Origin: JAFANK01 sp036741695
GTDB taxonomy: Bacteria; Vulcanimicrobiota; Vulcanimicrobiia; Eremiobacterales; Eremiobacteraceae
DNA: 64,000 nt
Assembly: GCA_036741695.1 (NCBI GenBank)
Contig: DAINRU010000009.1
Location: 1 to 64,000 of the forward strand
Direction: 5' to 3'
The notes beneath the pieces were generated by a model. That model was not told where the DNA came from and searched no databases. It saw nothing but the letters and a program-made list of their open reading frames with translations. Of the stretch, positions 16,214 to 25,109 are shown in pieces (within the stretch, counting starts at the first letter, position 1; each line of letters opens with the position of its first letter). The position numbers were made by a program, and so were the translations under genes.

Positions 16214-17146
16214 TTACTTCGTCGGGGTTGCTGGAGCTGGCGCTGCCGGCGCCGGCGTTGGCGGGAAGAGCGGGTTGAAGCGATCGTCATAGACCTGGAT
16301 GTTGGCCTTCTGACGCAACGACTCGATGAACGTACCGCTCTGCGCGGCTTCAGCCTGCTGCAGCAGCATCTGCCGGACCTTGGGCGCCGCGTCGGCCAGC
16401 GACGCGGTATGGGCAGGACGCTTCTCCTCGACCTGGATGACGTGCCAACCGAACGGTGTCTGCACCGGCTGGCTGATCTGACCGACGTTCAGCGCGAACG
16501 CCGCGTCGGAGAAGGGCTTGACCATCTGGGTTGGCCCAAACCAGCCGAGCTCGCCGCCCTGCGCCTTGCTGCCTGGATCGATCGAGACTTTCTCGGCGAG
16601 CGTGGCGAAGTTGGCGCCCGAGCGCAGCTGCGCCTCGACCGCATCAGCTTCAGGCTTCGTCTTCACCAGGATGTGGCGCGCGCGGATCTGCTCGGGCGTA
16701 TTGTAGAGCGCCTTGTTCTTGGCATAGAAGTCGGCCACTTGGGCATCGGTGATGTTGACCTGCTTGTCGACCGCCTTCTTGACGATGATCTGCACGCGCT
16801 CGATGGTCTTGGCGTCGTCCATCGTCAGGCCTTGGTTCTTGAGGATCGTCTCGAACTGGCCCGGCGGGAAGCGCTGCTCGAGCTGATTGAGCTGATCCTG
16901 GATCTCGGCGTCAGTGACCGTGATGTTCTGCGCCTTGCCATACTGCAGGACGAGCTGGGTTTCGACCATCTGCTGCAATGCAGGCTTGCCGGACTGGCCC
17001 TCGAGACGCGTATCGAGCTGGCCCTTGGTGATCTTCTCGCCGTTGACGGACACGATGGTCTTGTCTTCTGAGGCGCAACCCGAGAGCGCGGGAAGCAGTC
17101 CCAGGGCGAGGCTGAACGCGATCAGCGCTAACCTGTTACGAAGCAT
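16214..17146 (-). CDS. Lipoprotein peptidyl-prolyl isomerase, PrsA/SurA-like parvulin
   Basis: A 310-aa exported foldase. The N-terminus is a lipoprotein signal (MLRNRLALIAFSLALGLLPA, then lipobox LSGC). A SurA_N-like helical region with VNGEKITKGQLD follows at about residues 30-150. The parvulin domain comes next (IRARHILVKTKPEADAVEAQ, GGELGWFGPTQMVKPF, QTPFGWHVIQVEEKR), and then an Ala/Pro-rich tail. Such proteins help fold secreted or outer-membrane proteins. A good Shine-Dalgarno (AAAGGAGA) precedes the ATG. The gene follows mfd on the same strand with a palindrome copy between them. Confidence 0.92.
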   Translation of the reverse strand: MLRNRLALIAFSLALGLLPALSGCASEDKTIVSVNGEKITKGQLDTRLEGQSGKPALQQMVETQLVLQYGKAQNITVTDAEIQDQLNQLEQRFPPGQFETILKNQGLTMDDAKTIERVQIIVKKAVDKQVNITDAQVADFYAKNKALYNTPEQIRARHILVKTKPEADAVEAQLRSGANFATLAEKVSIDPGSKAQGGELGWFGPTQMVKPFSDAAFALNVGQISQPVQTPFGWHVIQVEEKRPAHTASLADAAPKVRQMLLQQAEAAQSGTFIESLRQKANIQVYDDRFNPLFPPTPAPAAPAPATPTK

Positions 17147-17164
17147 CGATTCTCCTTTGGCGTC

Positions 17165-17184
17165 AACGGATCTGAAGATCCGTT
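17165..17184. repeat. Dispersed palindrome, copy 3
   Basis: Perfect 20-bp inverted repeat AACGGATCTGAAGATCCGTT in the 45-bp gap between mfd and the PrsA-like gene. On the coding (minus) strand it ends a few bases before the AAAGGAGA ribosome binding site of the downstream gene, the same placement as upstream of sucC and sucD. Confidence 0.9.
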
Positions 17185-17191
17185 GCTACAT

Positions 17192-20100
17192 TTATAGGGA
17201 TGATATGATTTCGCGAACGGTCGCCAGGGCGCTCTTGCCGTCGCGCTCGGGCAGACCGACGACGACCGCGCCCTGCGTGAACCGGAAATCTCCCCCGGTG
17301 ATTGATGTCAGAGCTGGAAGGGCCTGTTCGGACAACGTGAACCGTGGCCCCATTTCGAGGGTCAGCCGCCGCTGTTCGAGTGCAACTTTTTGTACTCCTT
17401 TCGCGGCTGCGAGAACACGCACGCGCGTCAGATCGAGCAACGACACGGCTTCGGCCGGCAGCGGCCCGAACCGGTCGCGCAACTCGTCGGCGATCGCATC
17501 GACCTCGTCCACCGTCTGCGCGGCGGCCAGCCGCTGGTAGAATGCGATCTTTTGGCTCGCCCCCTTAATGTAGTCGCTGGTGATGAACGCGCTCACACGC
17601 AGGTCGAGCACCGGCGGCGCTTCGAGCGGTGGCGGCGGTTGACCACGGCGCTGAGCCACCGCCTCGTGCAAGATCTCGCAATACGTCTCGAATCCGACCG
17701 CGGCGATGAAGCCGTGCTGCTGATGACCGAGCAGATTACCGGCGCCGCGGATCTCGAGATCGCGCATGGCGAGCTGCAAGCCCGAGCCGAGATGCGAGAA
17801 TTCACGGATCGCCTCAAGACGCGAACGCGCGACCTCGGTCAGCTGGCGGTGCGGTTGGTACAAGAAGTACGCGTATGCCTGATGCGCGCTGCGGCCGACG
17901 CGGCCGCGGAGCTGGTAGAGCTGCGCGAGGCCGAAGCGGTCGGCGTTGTTGACGATGATGGTGTTGACGTTGGGGATGTCGAGACCGTTCTCGATGATGG
18001 TGGTCGAGACCAAGATGTCGACCTCGCCATTGACGAACTGCAGCATCACCGCTTCCAGCTCGCCCTCTTTCATCTGACCGTGACCGATGGCGATGCGCGC
18101 ACGCGGCGCGAGCGCCCCGATGGCTGCGGCCACCCCGTAGATCGACTCGATGCGGTTGTGCACGAAGTACACCTGGCCGCCGCGATCGAGCTCCTGCGCC
18201 AGCGCGCTAGCGATGAGGGAATCGCTGCTCGGTGCGACCACGGTCTTGATGGCGACCCGGTTGGCAGGTGCGGTCTGGATGAGTGACAGGTCACGCACCC
18301 CTGCCAGCCCCATGTGCAGCGTGCGCGGTATCGGCGTGGCCGACAGCGTCAAGACGTCGACCGATTGACGAAGCTCTTTGAGGCGCTCTTTGTGCATGAC
18401 GCCGAAACGCTGTTCTTCGTCGACGATGACCAAGCCGAGTTGTCTGAACCCGACGTCTTTTTGCAGCAGGCGGTGCGTGCCGATGACGAGATCGATGCCG
18501 CCGTCTTGCAGGCCGAGGAGCGTGGCTTTCTGGTCGGCTTTGGAGCGGAAGCGGGAGAGCAGCGCGATGCGAACGGGATATGCCGCGAACCGCTCGCTGA
18601 ACGTCCGGAAATGCTGCGCGGCGAGGACGGTGGTCGGGGCGAGCAACGCGACCTGCTTGCGGTCCATCACAGCTTTGAAGGCAGCACGGATGGCCACTTC
18701 GGTCTTCCCGTAGCCGACATCGCCGCACACCAGGCGATCCATCGGGCGCGCGCGTTCCATGTCGGCCTTGACCGCGCCGATGGCCTCGGCTTGGTCGGGC
18801 GTCTCGTCGTAGGGGAACGATTCTTCGAGTTCGGACTGCCACGGGGCGTCGGGTGCGAAGGCGTGTCCGACCGCTATCTCACGCGCGGCATAGAGACGTA
18901 CCAGGCCTTCAGCGATGCGCTCGACCGCTTCGCGGACGCGCGAGCGCGTGCGTGCCCAATCGCCGCCGCCCATTTTCGAAAGACGCGGCGCGGCGCCATC
19001 GGATGCGGCGTACTTGCGTACGAGATGCATCTGGTCGACGGGGACGTAGAGCCGGTCCTCACCCGCGTAGGCGAGCTGCATGAAGTCGCGGCCGATATCA
19101 AGGGCGACGATATGCTCGAGGCCGATGTACTGGCCGATGCCGTGATGGGCGTGCACGAAATACTCGCCGGGGCGTAGATCGGCGACGCTTTGCGGCACCC
19201 CTTCCTTGGCGCTCTTGCGCCGCTGGCGGCGAGCCGGATGACCGTATAGCTCGTTGTCGCCGATGACGGCTAGGCCGAGCTCGGGGATCTCAAAGCCGGC
19301 GTCGATCGCACCTTCACCCGACATGACGGCGCCGCTCGGCGATGGGAGCGCGAGGTGCTTGGGGATCGCGCGGGTGGCGACGTCATGTTCGGCCAGCACT
19401 TCGGCGATGCGCCGGTAACCGACCGAGGCGATCGCGACTGTAGCGCGAGCCGCCGTCTGTTTTTGCACGTATTCAATGAAGCGCTCGATGCTGCGGCCGA
19501 ACGCTGGGGCAGGCCGGGCAGGTAACGAGATGGTCGCATCGGCCGGCCGGCCCAGCCGTGCCGTCGCGATTCCCGATCGCAACGTGCAGATGGCGCGGGG
19601 ACCGATGTCGCGCGCAAGCTCCTCCAGGCTGAACGCCCGGTTTGGCGCTTCTTGCGGCGCGCTGGATTCTCTCGAGTCCTCGTCGCCGGGTTCGTCGTCG
19701 AGCTCGAGGGGTTCGTCGGCGTCGGCCGCGGCGACCGTCGAATCGTCGGTCAAGCCCGTCAGTCCGTGGTCGACGGCGACGAGCATCTCGGGATCGTCGA
19801 TGACGAGGACCGCCTCCGGGGCATACGCCCATAGCCGCGCGTCGCGAGCGCCGAGCGACTCCTCCGACCACGGCACGATCGAGACGTCGGCGAGCGCGCC
19901 CGCCGAACGTTGCGACGAGAGGCCGAACGTGCGGATCTGGTCGAGGCGGTCCCCGAAGAACTCGAGGCGCACGGGATCGTCGGCCGTCGCCGGAAAGATG
20001 TCGATCAACCCGCCGCGGACGGCGAACTGCCCTGCAGCGCTCACCACCTCGGCGCGCTCGTAGCCCAGGCCCGCAAAGGTGCGCAGCAGATCCTCCCACG

Positions 20101-20557
20101 GATACTCGTCGCCGACACGCAGGCGGAGCGAGGCGCGACGGAAGACCTGCGGATCGAGGAGCGCTTGGCGTGCCGCGGCGTGGGGTACGCAGTAGATCCC
20201 CGGACGCGCGGCGTGCAGCGCCTCGAGAAACGACAATCGGTCCGCGCGTTCGGTCGGATTGACGAGCGCGCCCGCGCGCTCATCGCGCGGCCGTAGACTG
20301 GCGACCGGCGAACCGTGGCCGGCGAGGTAGAAGGAGCAGTCGTTGGCCAAGCGATCGGCCGACTCCACGCTCGGCGTCCAGACGATGAGCTGCCCGCCGC
20401 TTTTTTCCCACAGCGCGGCGATCACCGCGGCGCGCGCGGCGGAAGCGACGTCGACAAAGTCGACGGCAGCGCGCGAGCGCATGTGTTTGGACGCTTCGTG
20501 GATCTGCGGGGCAGATCCAAGACCGAGGACGATCGATTCTCCGATATTGTTGGCCAC
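17192..20557 (-). CDS. mfd: Transcription-repair coupling factor Mfd
   Basis: A 1121-aa SF2 translocase that removes RNA polymerase stalled at DNA lesions and recruits UvrA. Domains in order: a UvrB-homology region, residues about 1-330 (RGGLIDIFPATADDPVRLEF); the RNA-polymerase-interacting (CarD-like) domain, about 440-520 (LRPGEYFVHAHHGIGQYIGL); the RecG-like helicase core with Walker A GDVGYGKTE (K618) and DEEQRFG; then NVNTIIVNNADRFGLAQLYQ, LRGRVGRS and the C-terminal TRCF domain. The first region is followed by an acidic Asp/Glu-rich insert near residues 270-300. Its GTG start has GGAG upstream. The length is normal for the family. Confidence 0.97.
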   Translation of the reverse strand: MANNIGESIVLGLGSAPQIHEASKHMRSRAAVDFVDVASAARAAVIAALWEKSGGQLIVWTPSVESADRLANDCSFYLAGHGSPVASLRPRDERAGALVNPTERADRLSFLEALHAARPGIYCVPHAAARQALLDPQVFRRASLRLRVGDEYPWEDLLRTFAGLGYERAEVVSAAGQFAVRGGLIDIFPATADDPVRLEFFGDRLDQIRTFGLSSQRSAGALADVSIVPWSEESLGARDARLWAYAPEAVLVIDDPEMLVAVDHGLTGLTDDSTVAAADADEPLELDDEPGDEDSRESSAPQEAPNRAFSLEELARDIGPRAICTLRSGIATARLGRPADATISLPARPAPAFGRSIERFIEYVQKQTAARATVAIASVGYRRIAEVLAEHDVATRAIPKHLALPSPSGAVMSGEGAIDAGFEIPELGLAVIGDNELYGHPARRQRRKSAKEGVPQSVADLRPGEYFVHAHHGIGQYIGLEHIVALDIGRDFMQLAYAGEDRLYVPVDQMHLVRKYAASDGAAPRLSKMGGGDWARTRSRVREAVERIAEGLVRLYAAREIAVGHAFAPDAPWQSELEESFPYDETPDQAEAIGAVKADMERARPMDRLVCGDVGYGKTEVAIRAAFKAVMDRKQVALLAPTTVLAAQHFRTFSERFAAYPVRIALLSRFRSKADQKATLLGLQDGGIDLVIGTHRLLQKDVGFRQLGLVIVDEEQRFGVMHKERLKELRQSVDVLTLSATPIPRTLHMGLAGVRDLSLIQTAPANRVAIKTVVAPSSDSLIASALAQELDRGGQVYFVHNRIESIYGVAAAIGALAPRARIAIGHGQMKEGELEAVMLQFVNGEVDILVSTTIIENGLDIPNVNTIIVNNADRFGLAQLYQLRGRVGRSAHQAYAYFLYQPHRQLTEVARSRLEAIREFSHLGSGLQLAMRDLEIRGAGNLLGHQQHGFIAAVGFETYCEILHEAVAQRRGQPPPPLEAPPVLDLRVSAFITSDYIKGASQKIAFYQRLAAAQTVDEVDAIADELRDRFGPLPAEAVSLLDLTRVRVLAAAKGVQKVALEQRRLTLEMGPRFTLSEQALPALTSITGGDFRFTQGAVVVGLPERDGKSALATVREIISSL

Positions 20558-20576
20558 GCAAACTCCAAAGCGCCGT

Positions 20577-20606
20577 GGCCGGGTCGCGCGCGACCCGGCC
20601 TGTTGT
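20577..20606. repeat. GC-rich palindrome followed by TGTTGTAAC, copy 2
   Basis: A perfect 24-bp palindrome (half-site GGCCGGGTCGCG) at 20577-20600, followed by TGTTGT at 20601-20606. It lies 20 bp upstream of the mfd start in the divergent region before the secreted-protein gene at 20766. It shares its layout with the hairpin at 16162-16188. It could be a protein-binding site or an RNA hairpin in the mfd leader. Confidence 0.6.
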
Positions 20607-20765
20607 AACTTTCAAGAGAATAGTCCACGACTGCCAGCGTGTCAAGCCCAGCTCATCTGCAGGCGAGGCTTTAGGCCGCGACAAGAGACGTTTGAGGCAA
20701 CGAGCAGCGAACTTCGAGTGTCCCGGGCGAGGTAATCGGGCTCGCCGAACCGGAGTGGTACGGTC

Positions 20766-21155
20766 ATGGGATTACGTAGCCTCATCTGCGCCGCGGCGCT
20801 CGTCTGCGGGATGGCGAGCATGGCTGCTGCCGATGACGTATTACCGCCAGGCGTTCCGTACGCTTCGCCGACCGATCCGGTACGAATAGCCTCCATCGCC
20901 TTGCCTTCGGACACGGTGCACGGCGGCGACGTGGCGACCGCTACCGTGCTCACCACGAGCAACGCAGCTGCTTTGACCGCGCGCGTGGGCACGTATCTGA
21001 TCAACGTGCCGAAGACCGCGCCGGGCACGTTCGCAGTCGCGCTCAAGGTGCCGCGTCTACCTTTCCCCTCGTACCGGGCGCACATCGTCGTGACCGCGAT
21101 CCGGGCTGACGGCGAAACAAGCGAGCAGACCATCTCCATCAAGATCAAGTATTAG
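20766..21155 (+). CDS. Small secreted protein of unknown function
   Basis: A 129-aa product with a Sec signal peptide (MGLRSLICAAALVCGMASMA, cleavage likely after AAA). The mature part of about 105 residues alternates short hydrophobic and polar stretches (SDTVHGGDVATATVLTTSNA, APGTFAVALKVPRLPF), suggesting an immunoglobulin-like beta sandwich. No family is recognised. The stop codon directly abuts the deoB start, so the two genes are probably co-transcribed. The 208-bp region upstream is divergent from mfd and should contain promoters for both directions. Confidence 0.75.
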   Translation: MGLRSLICAAALVCGMASMAAADDVLPPGVPYASPTDPVRIASIALPSDTVHGGDVATATVLTTSNAAALTARVGTYLINVPKTAPGTFAVALKVPRLPFPSYRAHIVVTAIRADGETSEQTISIKIKY

Positions 21156-22313
21156 ATGAAGGAAGCCCGCGCGATCGTGCTCGTCATCGACGGCGGCGGG
21201 GTCGGCGCGAGCGAAGACGCCGCCCGATATGGCGACAGCGCATCTGTGAACTCCCTGGGCAACACGGCCGCAGCGGCAGGTGGCCTCACGCTCCCGACGC
21301 TCGAGCGCCTGGGACTCGGATGTCTGACCCCGATGCAGGGTGTCGCATGTCCGCCCAAACCTTCCGCCTCCTGCGCGCGTCTGCGTGAGGTGAGCAACGG
21401 TAAGGACAGCGTCACGGGGCACTGGGAGATGATGGGCATCACGATCGTCACCGCGTTCCCCACCTACCCGAACGGCTTTCCGCACGACGTCATCGAGCGC
21501 TTCGAGGCGCTCATCGGACGCCCGGTGCTCGGCAACGTCGTCGCGTCGGGTACGGAGATCATCGAACGGCTTGGCGCGCAGCACATGTCGTCAGGCCGCC
21601 CCATCGTCTACACCTCGGCGGACTCGGTGTTCCAGGTGGCGGCGCACGACGACATCGTTCCGCTGGCGACGCTGTGGGAATGGTGTGAGAAAGCTCGCGC
21701 CATGCTTGTCCCTCCGCACCGCGTCAACCGGGTCATCGCTCGCCCATTCGAGGGGCGGCCGGGAGCATTTGTTCGCACGGCAGGACGGCGCGACTATGCG
21801 GTACCCCCTCCGTCGCCCAGCCTGTTGGAACACCTGCAGCGCGCGGGAGTAGCAACGCTCGGGTTGGGGAAAATCCAGGACATATACTCATGCCAGGGCA
21901 TTGGCGCCGGGAGCCGAACCGCAGACAACGCCGAGGGGCTTGCCAAGACCATCGAATGGCTGCGCGGCGGCACGAGCGGTTTTTGCTTCACGAACCTCAA
22001 CGACTTCGACTCGAAGTATGGACACAGACGTGACGCTCTTGGCTATGCGAAGGCGCTCGTCGCGCTCGACACGAGGCTACCTGAGTTGCTCGAAGAGCTG
22101 AAAGCCGGCGACCGGCTCATCATCACCGCGGATCACGGCTGCGATCCGACTGCCGCGGGCACCGACCACACCCGCGAGTTCGCGCCGCTCATCGACTACC
22201 GTCCGGGCGTTCCGGGGAGCACGCTGGGCGAGCTGGATTCATTCGCGCAAGTCGGGCGGCGCATTGTGCAGACGTTCGACTTGGCGGTGCCGAGCCAAGG
22301 TCCGATCGTATGA
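21156..22313 (+). CDS. deoB: Phosphopentomutase
   Basis: A 385-aa metalloenzyme of the alkaline-phosphatase superfamily that interconverts (deoxy)ribose 1- and 5-phosphates in nucleoside salvage. Diagnostic blocks are IVLVIDGGGVGASEDA at the N-terminus, GKDSVTGHWEMMGI (the DSVTGHWE signature with the catalytic Thr) and ITADHGCDPTAAGTDHTRE near the C-terminus. GGG replaces the more usual DGxGxG spacing only slightly. Nucleoside phosphorylases that would supply its substrate are encoded at 29231-31377. The stop overlaps the start of the sugar-transferase gene (ATGA). Confidence 0.96.
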   Translation: MKEARAIVLVIDGGGVGASEDAARYGDSASVNSLGNTAAAAGGLTLPTLERLGLGCLTPMQGVACPPKPSASCARLREVSNGKDSVTGHWEMMGITIVTAFPTYPNGFPHDVIERFEALIGRPVLGNVVASGTEIIERLGAQHMSSGRPIVYTSADSVFQVAAHDDIVPLATLWEWCEKARAMLVPPHRVNRVIARPFEGRPGAFVRTAGRRDYAVPPPSPSLLEHLQRAGVATLGLGKIQDIYSCQGIGAGSRTADNAEGLAKTIEWLRGGTSGFCFTNLNDFDSKYGHRRDALGYAKALVALDTRLPELLEELKAGDRLIITADHGCDPTAAGTDHTREFAPLIDYRPGVPGSTLGELDSFAQVGRRIVQTFDLAVPSQGPIV

Positions 22314-23014
22314 TCGCGACGCTTGGCGTACGGCCCAGGCTCCGGCGCGCGCCCGAACTACGGACGGGTCTACGGGTGAGCTTCTGGCGCAACGCCGTTT
22401 GCCGCGTGCCGAGCTCGTGGATCACGATCAAGCGAGCGTGTGACGTGCTCATCGGCTCTGTTGTCTTGCTGGCGGCTGCCCCCTTGTGCGCCTTCATCGC
22501 GCTGGCCATCAAGCTCACGTCGCCCGGTCCCATCTTCTTCGTGCAGCAACGTGTCGGGCGAGGCGGGCGCTACTTCAAGCTCTACAAGTTCCGCACCATG
22601 ATCGACGGTGCGCATCTCCTCCACGAACACGTCGCGCACCTCAACGCCTGCGACGGTCCGGCGCTGAAGATCCCGAACGACCCCCGGCTGCATGCGCTCG
22701 GCGCATTTCTGCGCCGCAGCAGCTTAGACGAGCTGCCGCAGCTCTTGAACGTGCTGCGCGGCGAGATGAGTCTCGTCGGCCCGCGACCGGCGCTGGCGCG
22801 CGAGGTCAAAAGCTACCTTCCCCACTACCATCAACGGCTCACCGTACAGCCCGGCATGACCGGACTCTGGCAGGTCAGCGGCCGGACCAACGTCCAGTTC
22901 CGCCGCTGGATGGCGATGGACGTGTGGTACGCGCGTAACTGGTCGCCGCTTGTCGACGCCTGGATCCTCGCGCGGACCTTGCCGGCCGTGCTGCGGCGCG
23001 AAGGAGCGTGGTGA
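22310..23014 (+). CDS. Undecaprenyl-phosphate sugar-1-phosphate transferase
   Basis: A 234-aa bacterial sugar transferase (PF02397 type; WcaJ/ExoY/RfbP group) that starts repeat-unit assembly by loading a sugar phosphate onto the lipid carrier at the inner membrane. One hydrophobic helix lies at about residues 46-65 (DVLIGSVVLLAAAPLCAFIA). The catalytic block follows: SPGPIFFVQQRVGRGGRYFK, KFRTM, RRSSLDELPQLLNVLRGEMS, LVGPRPALA and VQPGMTGLWQVSGRTNVQF. The short form lacks the extra N-terminal helices of WbaP. The first sugar cannot be predicted. It begins a polysaccharide block with the ligase-like gene and a methyltransferase. Confidence 0.93.
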   Translation: MIATLGVRPRLRRAPELRTGLRVSFWRNAVCRVPSSWITIKRACDVLIGSVVLLAAAPLCAFIALAIKLTSPGPIFFVQQRVGRGGRYFKLYKFRTMIDGAHLLHEHVAHLNACDGPALKIPNDPRLHALGAFLRRSSLDELPQLLNVLRGEMSLVGPRPALAREVKSYLPHYHQRLTVQPGMTGLWQVSGRTNVQFRRWMAMDVWYARNWSPLVDAWILARTLPAVLRREGAW

Positions 23015-24336
23015 CGGCCGCGCTTGCGCTGCTACCACCGGTCATCGATCAAACCATCCAGCGGGTTCCCCTCGATCCTTGGTCGGCGGCCGGCTACGCC
23101 GGCATCGTCGTGGCGTCGGCGTACTTGGCCCTGCGTGGCTCACCCTGGATCGCCGCTATGCTGGCTTTTGCGGTGCCCTTCGCAGTGTATCGCGACGTCG
23201 CGCAGACCACGATCACCATCGAGAAGAGCGTCGCGTTCGGCGCCGCCATCGGGCTCCTGCTGGGCGGGGCGCCGCCCTGGCCGCGTTCGCGTGGACCACG
23301 GCTGCTCCTCATCGCGGGCGTCGCGCTCCTCGCAGCCATCGCGCTCTCATTGCTTGCCGCTTCGTATCCATGGCACGTGGCGCGCGAGTTCTTCAAGCAG
23401 GCGGAATACCTCGTGCTGCTGTGGTGCGCGGCGACGTTCATCGAGCGCATCCCGCGATCCGCGCTGTATTTCACCGGCGGCGTCGCGGTTGCGGCGACGA
23501 TCGTCTCGACGTTCGCCGTTTCGCAAGCCCTCATCGGCGGTGCTCCCTCCGGCATGTGGGTCAACGGGCATGCGCTGCCGCGTGTCGCGGGCACGCTCGA
23601 AGGTCCGAACCAGCTCGCCGGTTTTCTCGAGGCTGTGCTTCCCGTGCTCTGGGTCTGGCCGCTCCTCGGTCTCGCCTTCGCTCCGCTCCGCATCTACGTC
23701 ACCGGCGCATCGTCGGCCGCGATGATCCTCACCCAATCGCGCGCCGGCATCGTGGTCGCCGCGCTGGCCTACGCGGCACTGTGGCGTCTGCGCGGCGAGG
23801 CCGCGCGCGCGTCCGCCGCTCCCATGGCGATCGGAGCGCTGGGCGGTGTGCTCGTCACCGCCGCGTGGTTCGTGTTCTGGGCGCATGCCAGCCTGGCCGA
23901 CCTCGGGCGGCTGTTCTTGCTCGACATCCCGGGCGAGCCCGGCGGTGTGGGAACGCGTGCCCAGCTGTGGCCCGCGGCGATCGCGCTCTTCCACAAGCAT
24001 CCCATCACGGGCGCCGGTGCCGGCAACTTCGAGTTGCTCTTGCCCAGCATCGGTCTCTACGGCGTCCAGACGCAAGCTGCGAGTCTGCTCCTGCAGACGC
24101 TGGCCGAGCAAGGCATCATCGGATGCGGCGCGCTCGTGCTCTTCGCGGCAGTGGCGCTGCGCCAGACATTCAACCAGATGCGGAGCTCACCGCTCGCCCT
24201 CGCGGCGTTCCTGGCCGTCGCGGCGCTGCTCGCGCACCAACTCGTCGACGACCTCTTCTTCTATCCCAAAGCGGCAGCGCTGTGCTGGCTGCTGCTCGGC
24301 GCTGGCACCGCAAACACCGCGGCGGCGCAGGCATGA
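23011..24336 (+). CDS. O-antigen ligase / Wzy polymerase-like membrane protein
   Basis: A 441-aa polytopic protein with about ten to twelve hydrophobic segments. The family signature sits before the last helices: GTRAQLWPAAIALFHKHPIT and GAGAGNFELLLPS, the Wzy_C pattern shared by O-antigen ligases (WaaL) and polymerases. Another loop motif is LEGPNQLAGFLE. The protein polymerises or transfers a lipid-linked glycan on the periplasmic face. Ligase and polymerase cannot be separated by eye. The start is GTG 23011 in a GTGA overlap (GTG 23008 is also possible), with AAGGAG just upstream. Confidence 0.85.
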   Translation: MTAALALLPPVIDQTIQRVPLDPWSAAGYAGIVVASAYLALRGSPWIAAMLAFAVPFAVYRDVAQTTITIEKSVAFGAAIGLLLGGAPPWPRSRGPRLLLIAGVALLAAIALSLLAASYPWHVAREFFKQAEYLVLLWCAATFIERIPRSALYFTGGVAVAATIVSTFAVSQALIGGAPSGMWVNGHALPRVAGTLEGPNQLAGFLEAVLPVLWVWPLLGLAFAPLRIYVTGASSAAMILTQSRAGIVVAALAYAALWRLRGEAARASAAPMAIGALGGVLVTAAWFVFWAHASLADLGRLFLLDIPGEPGGVGTRAQLWPAAIALFHKHPITGAGAGNFELLLPSIGLYGVQTQAASLLLQTLAEQGIIGCGALVLFAAVALRQTFNQMRSSPLALAAFLAVAALLAHQLVDDLFFYPKAAALCWLLLGAGTANTAAAQA

Positions 24337-25070
24337 AAGAGCTCGCGCGCAAGGCATTGCTCGCGCTCGGCTTCGACGTCGTGCCGGCCGCACAGACAAC
24401 CGACATGGAGCCGCAGTTCGCGAGCATCGCGTCGCGCTGCGCCCCGTACACGATGACGCCGCGCGAGCGGCTCTACGGACTCTACAAAGCCGTCGAGTAC
24501 GTCGTCCGCAGCCGGGTCGCGGGCGATCTCGTCGAATGCGGCGTATGGCGCGGCGGGAGTTGCATGGCCGCGGTCCTGACACTGCTCGGGCTTGGGTCGT
24601 CCGACCGCGACGTGTATCTCTACGACACGTATGCGGGGATGACCAAACCCGGCGAGTTCGACCTCGACCAGCGCCACGCGAGCGCTTTGTCCACCTGGCG
24701 TCGATCGCAACGCGGCGACGTCAACGAGTGGTGCTACGCTTCGCTCGACGAGGTCAAAGCCAACCTGGCGACGACCGGTTACCCGCCCCAGCGCATGCAC
24801 TTCATCGCAGGCGACGTCCAAGCGACGATTCCGAAGACCGCTCCGGCGACGATCGCCATCCTGCGCCTCGACACTGATTTCTACGACTCCACGCGCCACA
24901 GCCTGACACATCTCTTCCCGCGGCTGTCGCGCGGCGGCGTGCTCATCGTGGACGACTACGGTCACTGGCAAGGCGCTCGCAAGGCGGTCGACGAGTATCT
25001 CGCCGACAACGGCATCTCGATGTTGCTCAACCGCCTGGACTACGCAGCGCGTATCGGGGTCAAGACCTGA
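24333..25070 (+). CDS. TylF/MycF-type SAM-dependent O-methyltransferase
   Basis: A 245-aa protein of the macrocin O-methyltransferase family, metal-dependent enzymes that methylate sugar hydroxyls. Motifs include VAGDLVECGVWRGGSCMAAV for SAM binding and LDTDFYDSTRHSLTHLFPRL. GGVLIVDDYGHWQGARKAVD follows, whose aspartates bind Mg. The ATG overlaps the stop of the ligase-like gene, so it probably modifies the glycan made by this block. Capping methylation to end chain growth is a known role of such enzymes, but it is only a possibility here. The wider open frame upstream of 24333 is a shadow of the preceding genes. Confidence 0.88.
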   Translation: MKELARKALLALGFDVVPAAQTTDMEPQFASIASRCAPYTMTPRERLYGLYKAVEYVVRSRVAGDLVECGVWRGGSCMAAVLTLLGLGSSDRDVYLYDTYAGMTKPGEFDLDQRHASALSTWRRSQRGDVNEWCYASLDEVKANLATTGYPPQRMHFIAGDVQATIPKTAPATIAILRLDTDFYDSTRHSLTHLFPRLSRGGVLIVDDYGHWQGARKAVDEYLADNGISMLLNRLDYAARIGVKT

Positions 25071-25109
25071 TCGCAGCCGCGGCCGCGGGCGAGCGAACCC
25101 GTCAGGGAT

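Noticed and set aside
22950..24332. Upstream extension of the TylF-type methyltransferase frame across the O-antigen-ligase-like gene
   Set aside because: The extension is Arg/Ala-rich shadow of the membrane-protein gene; ATG 24333 overlaps the preceding stop and begins the conserved domain.
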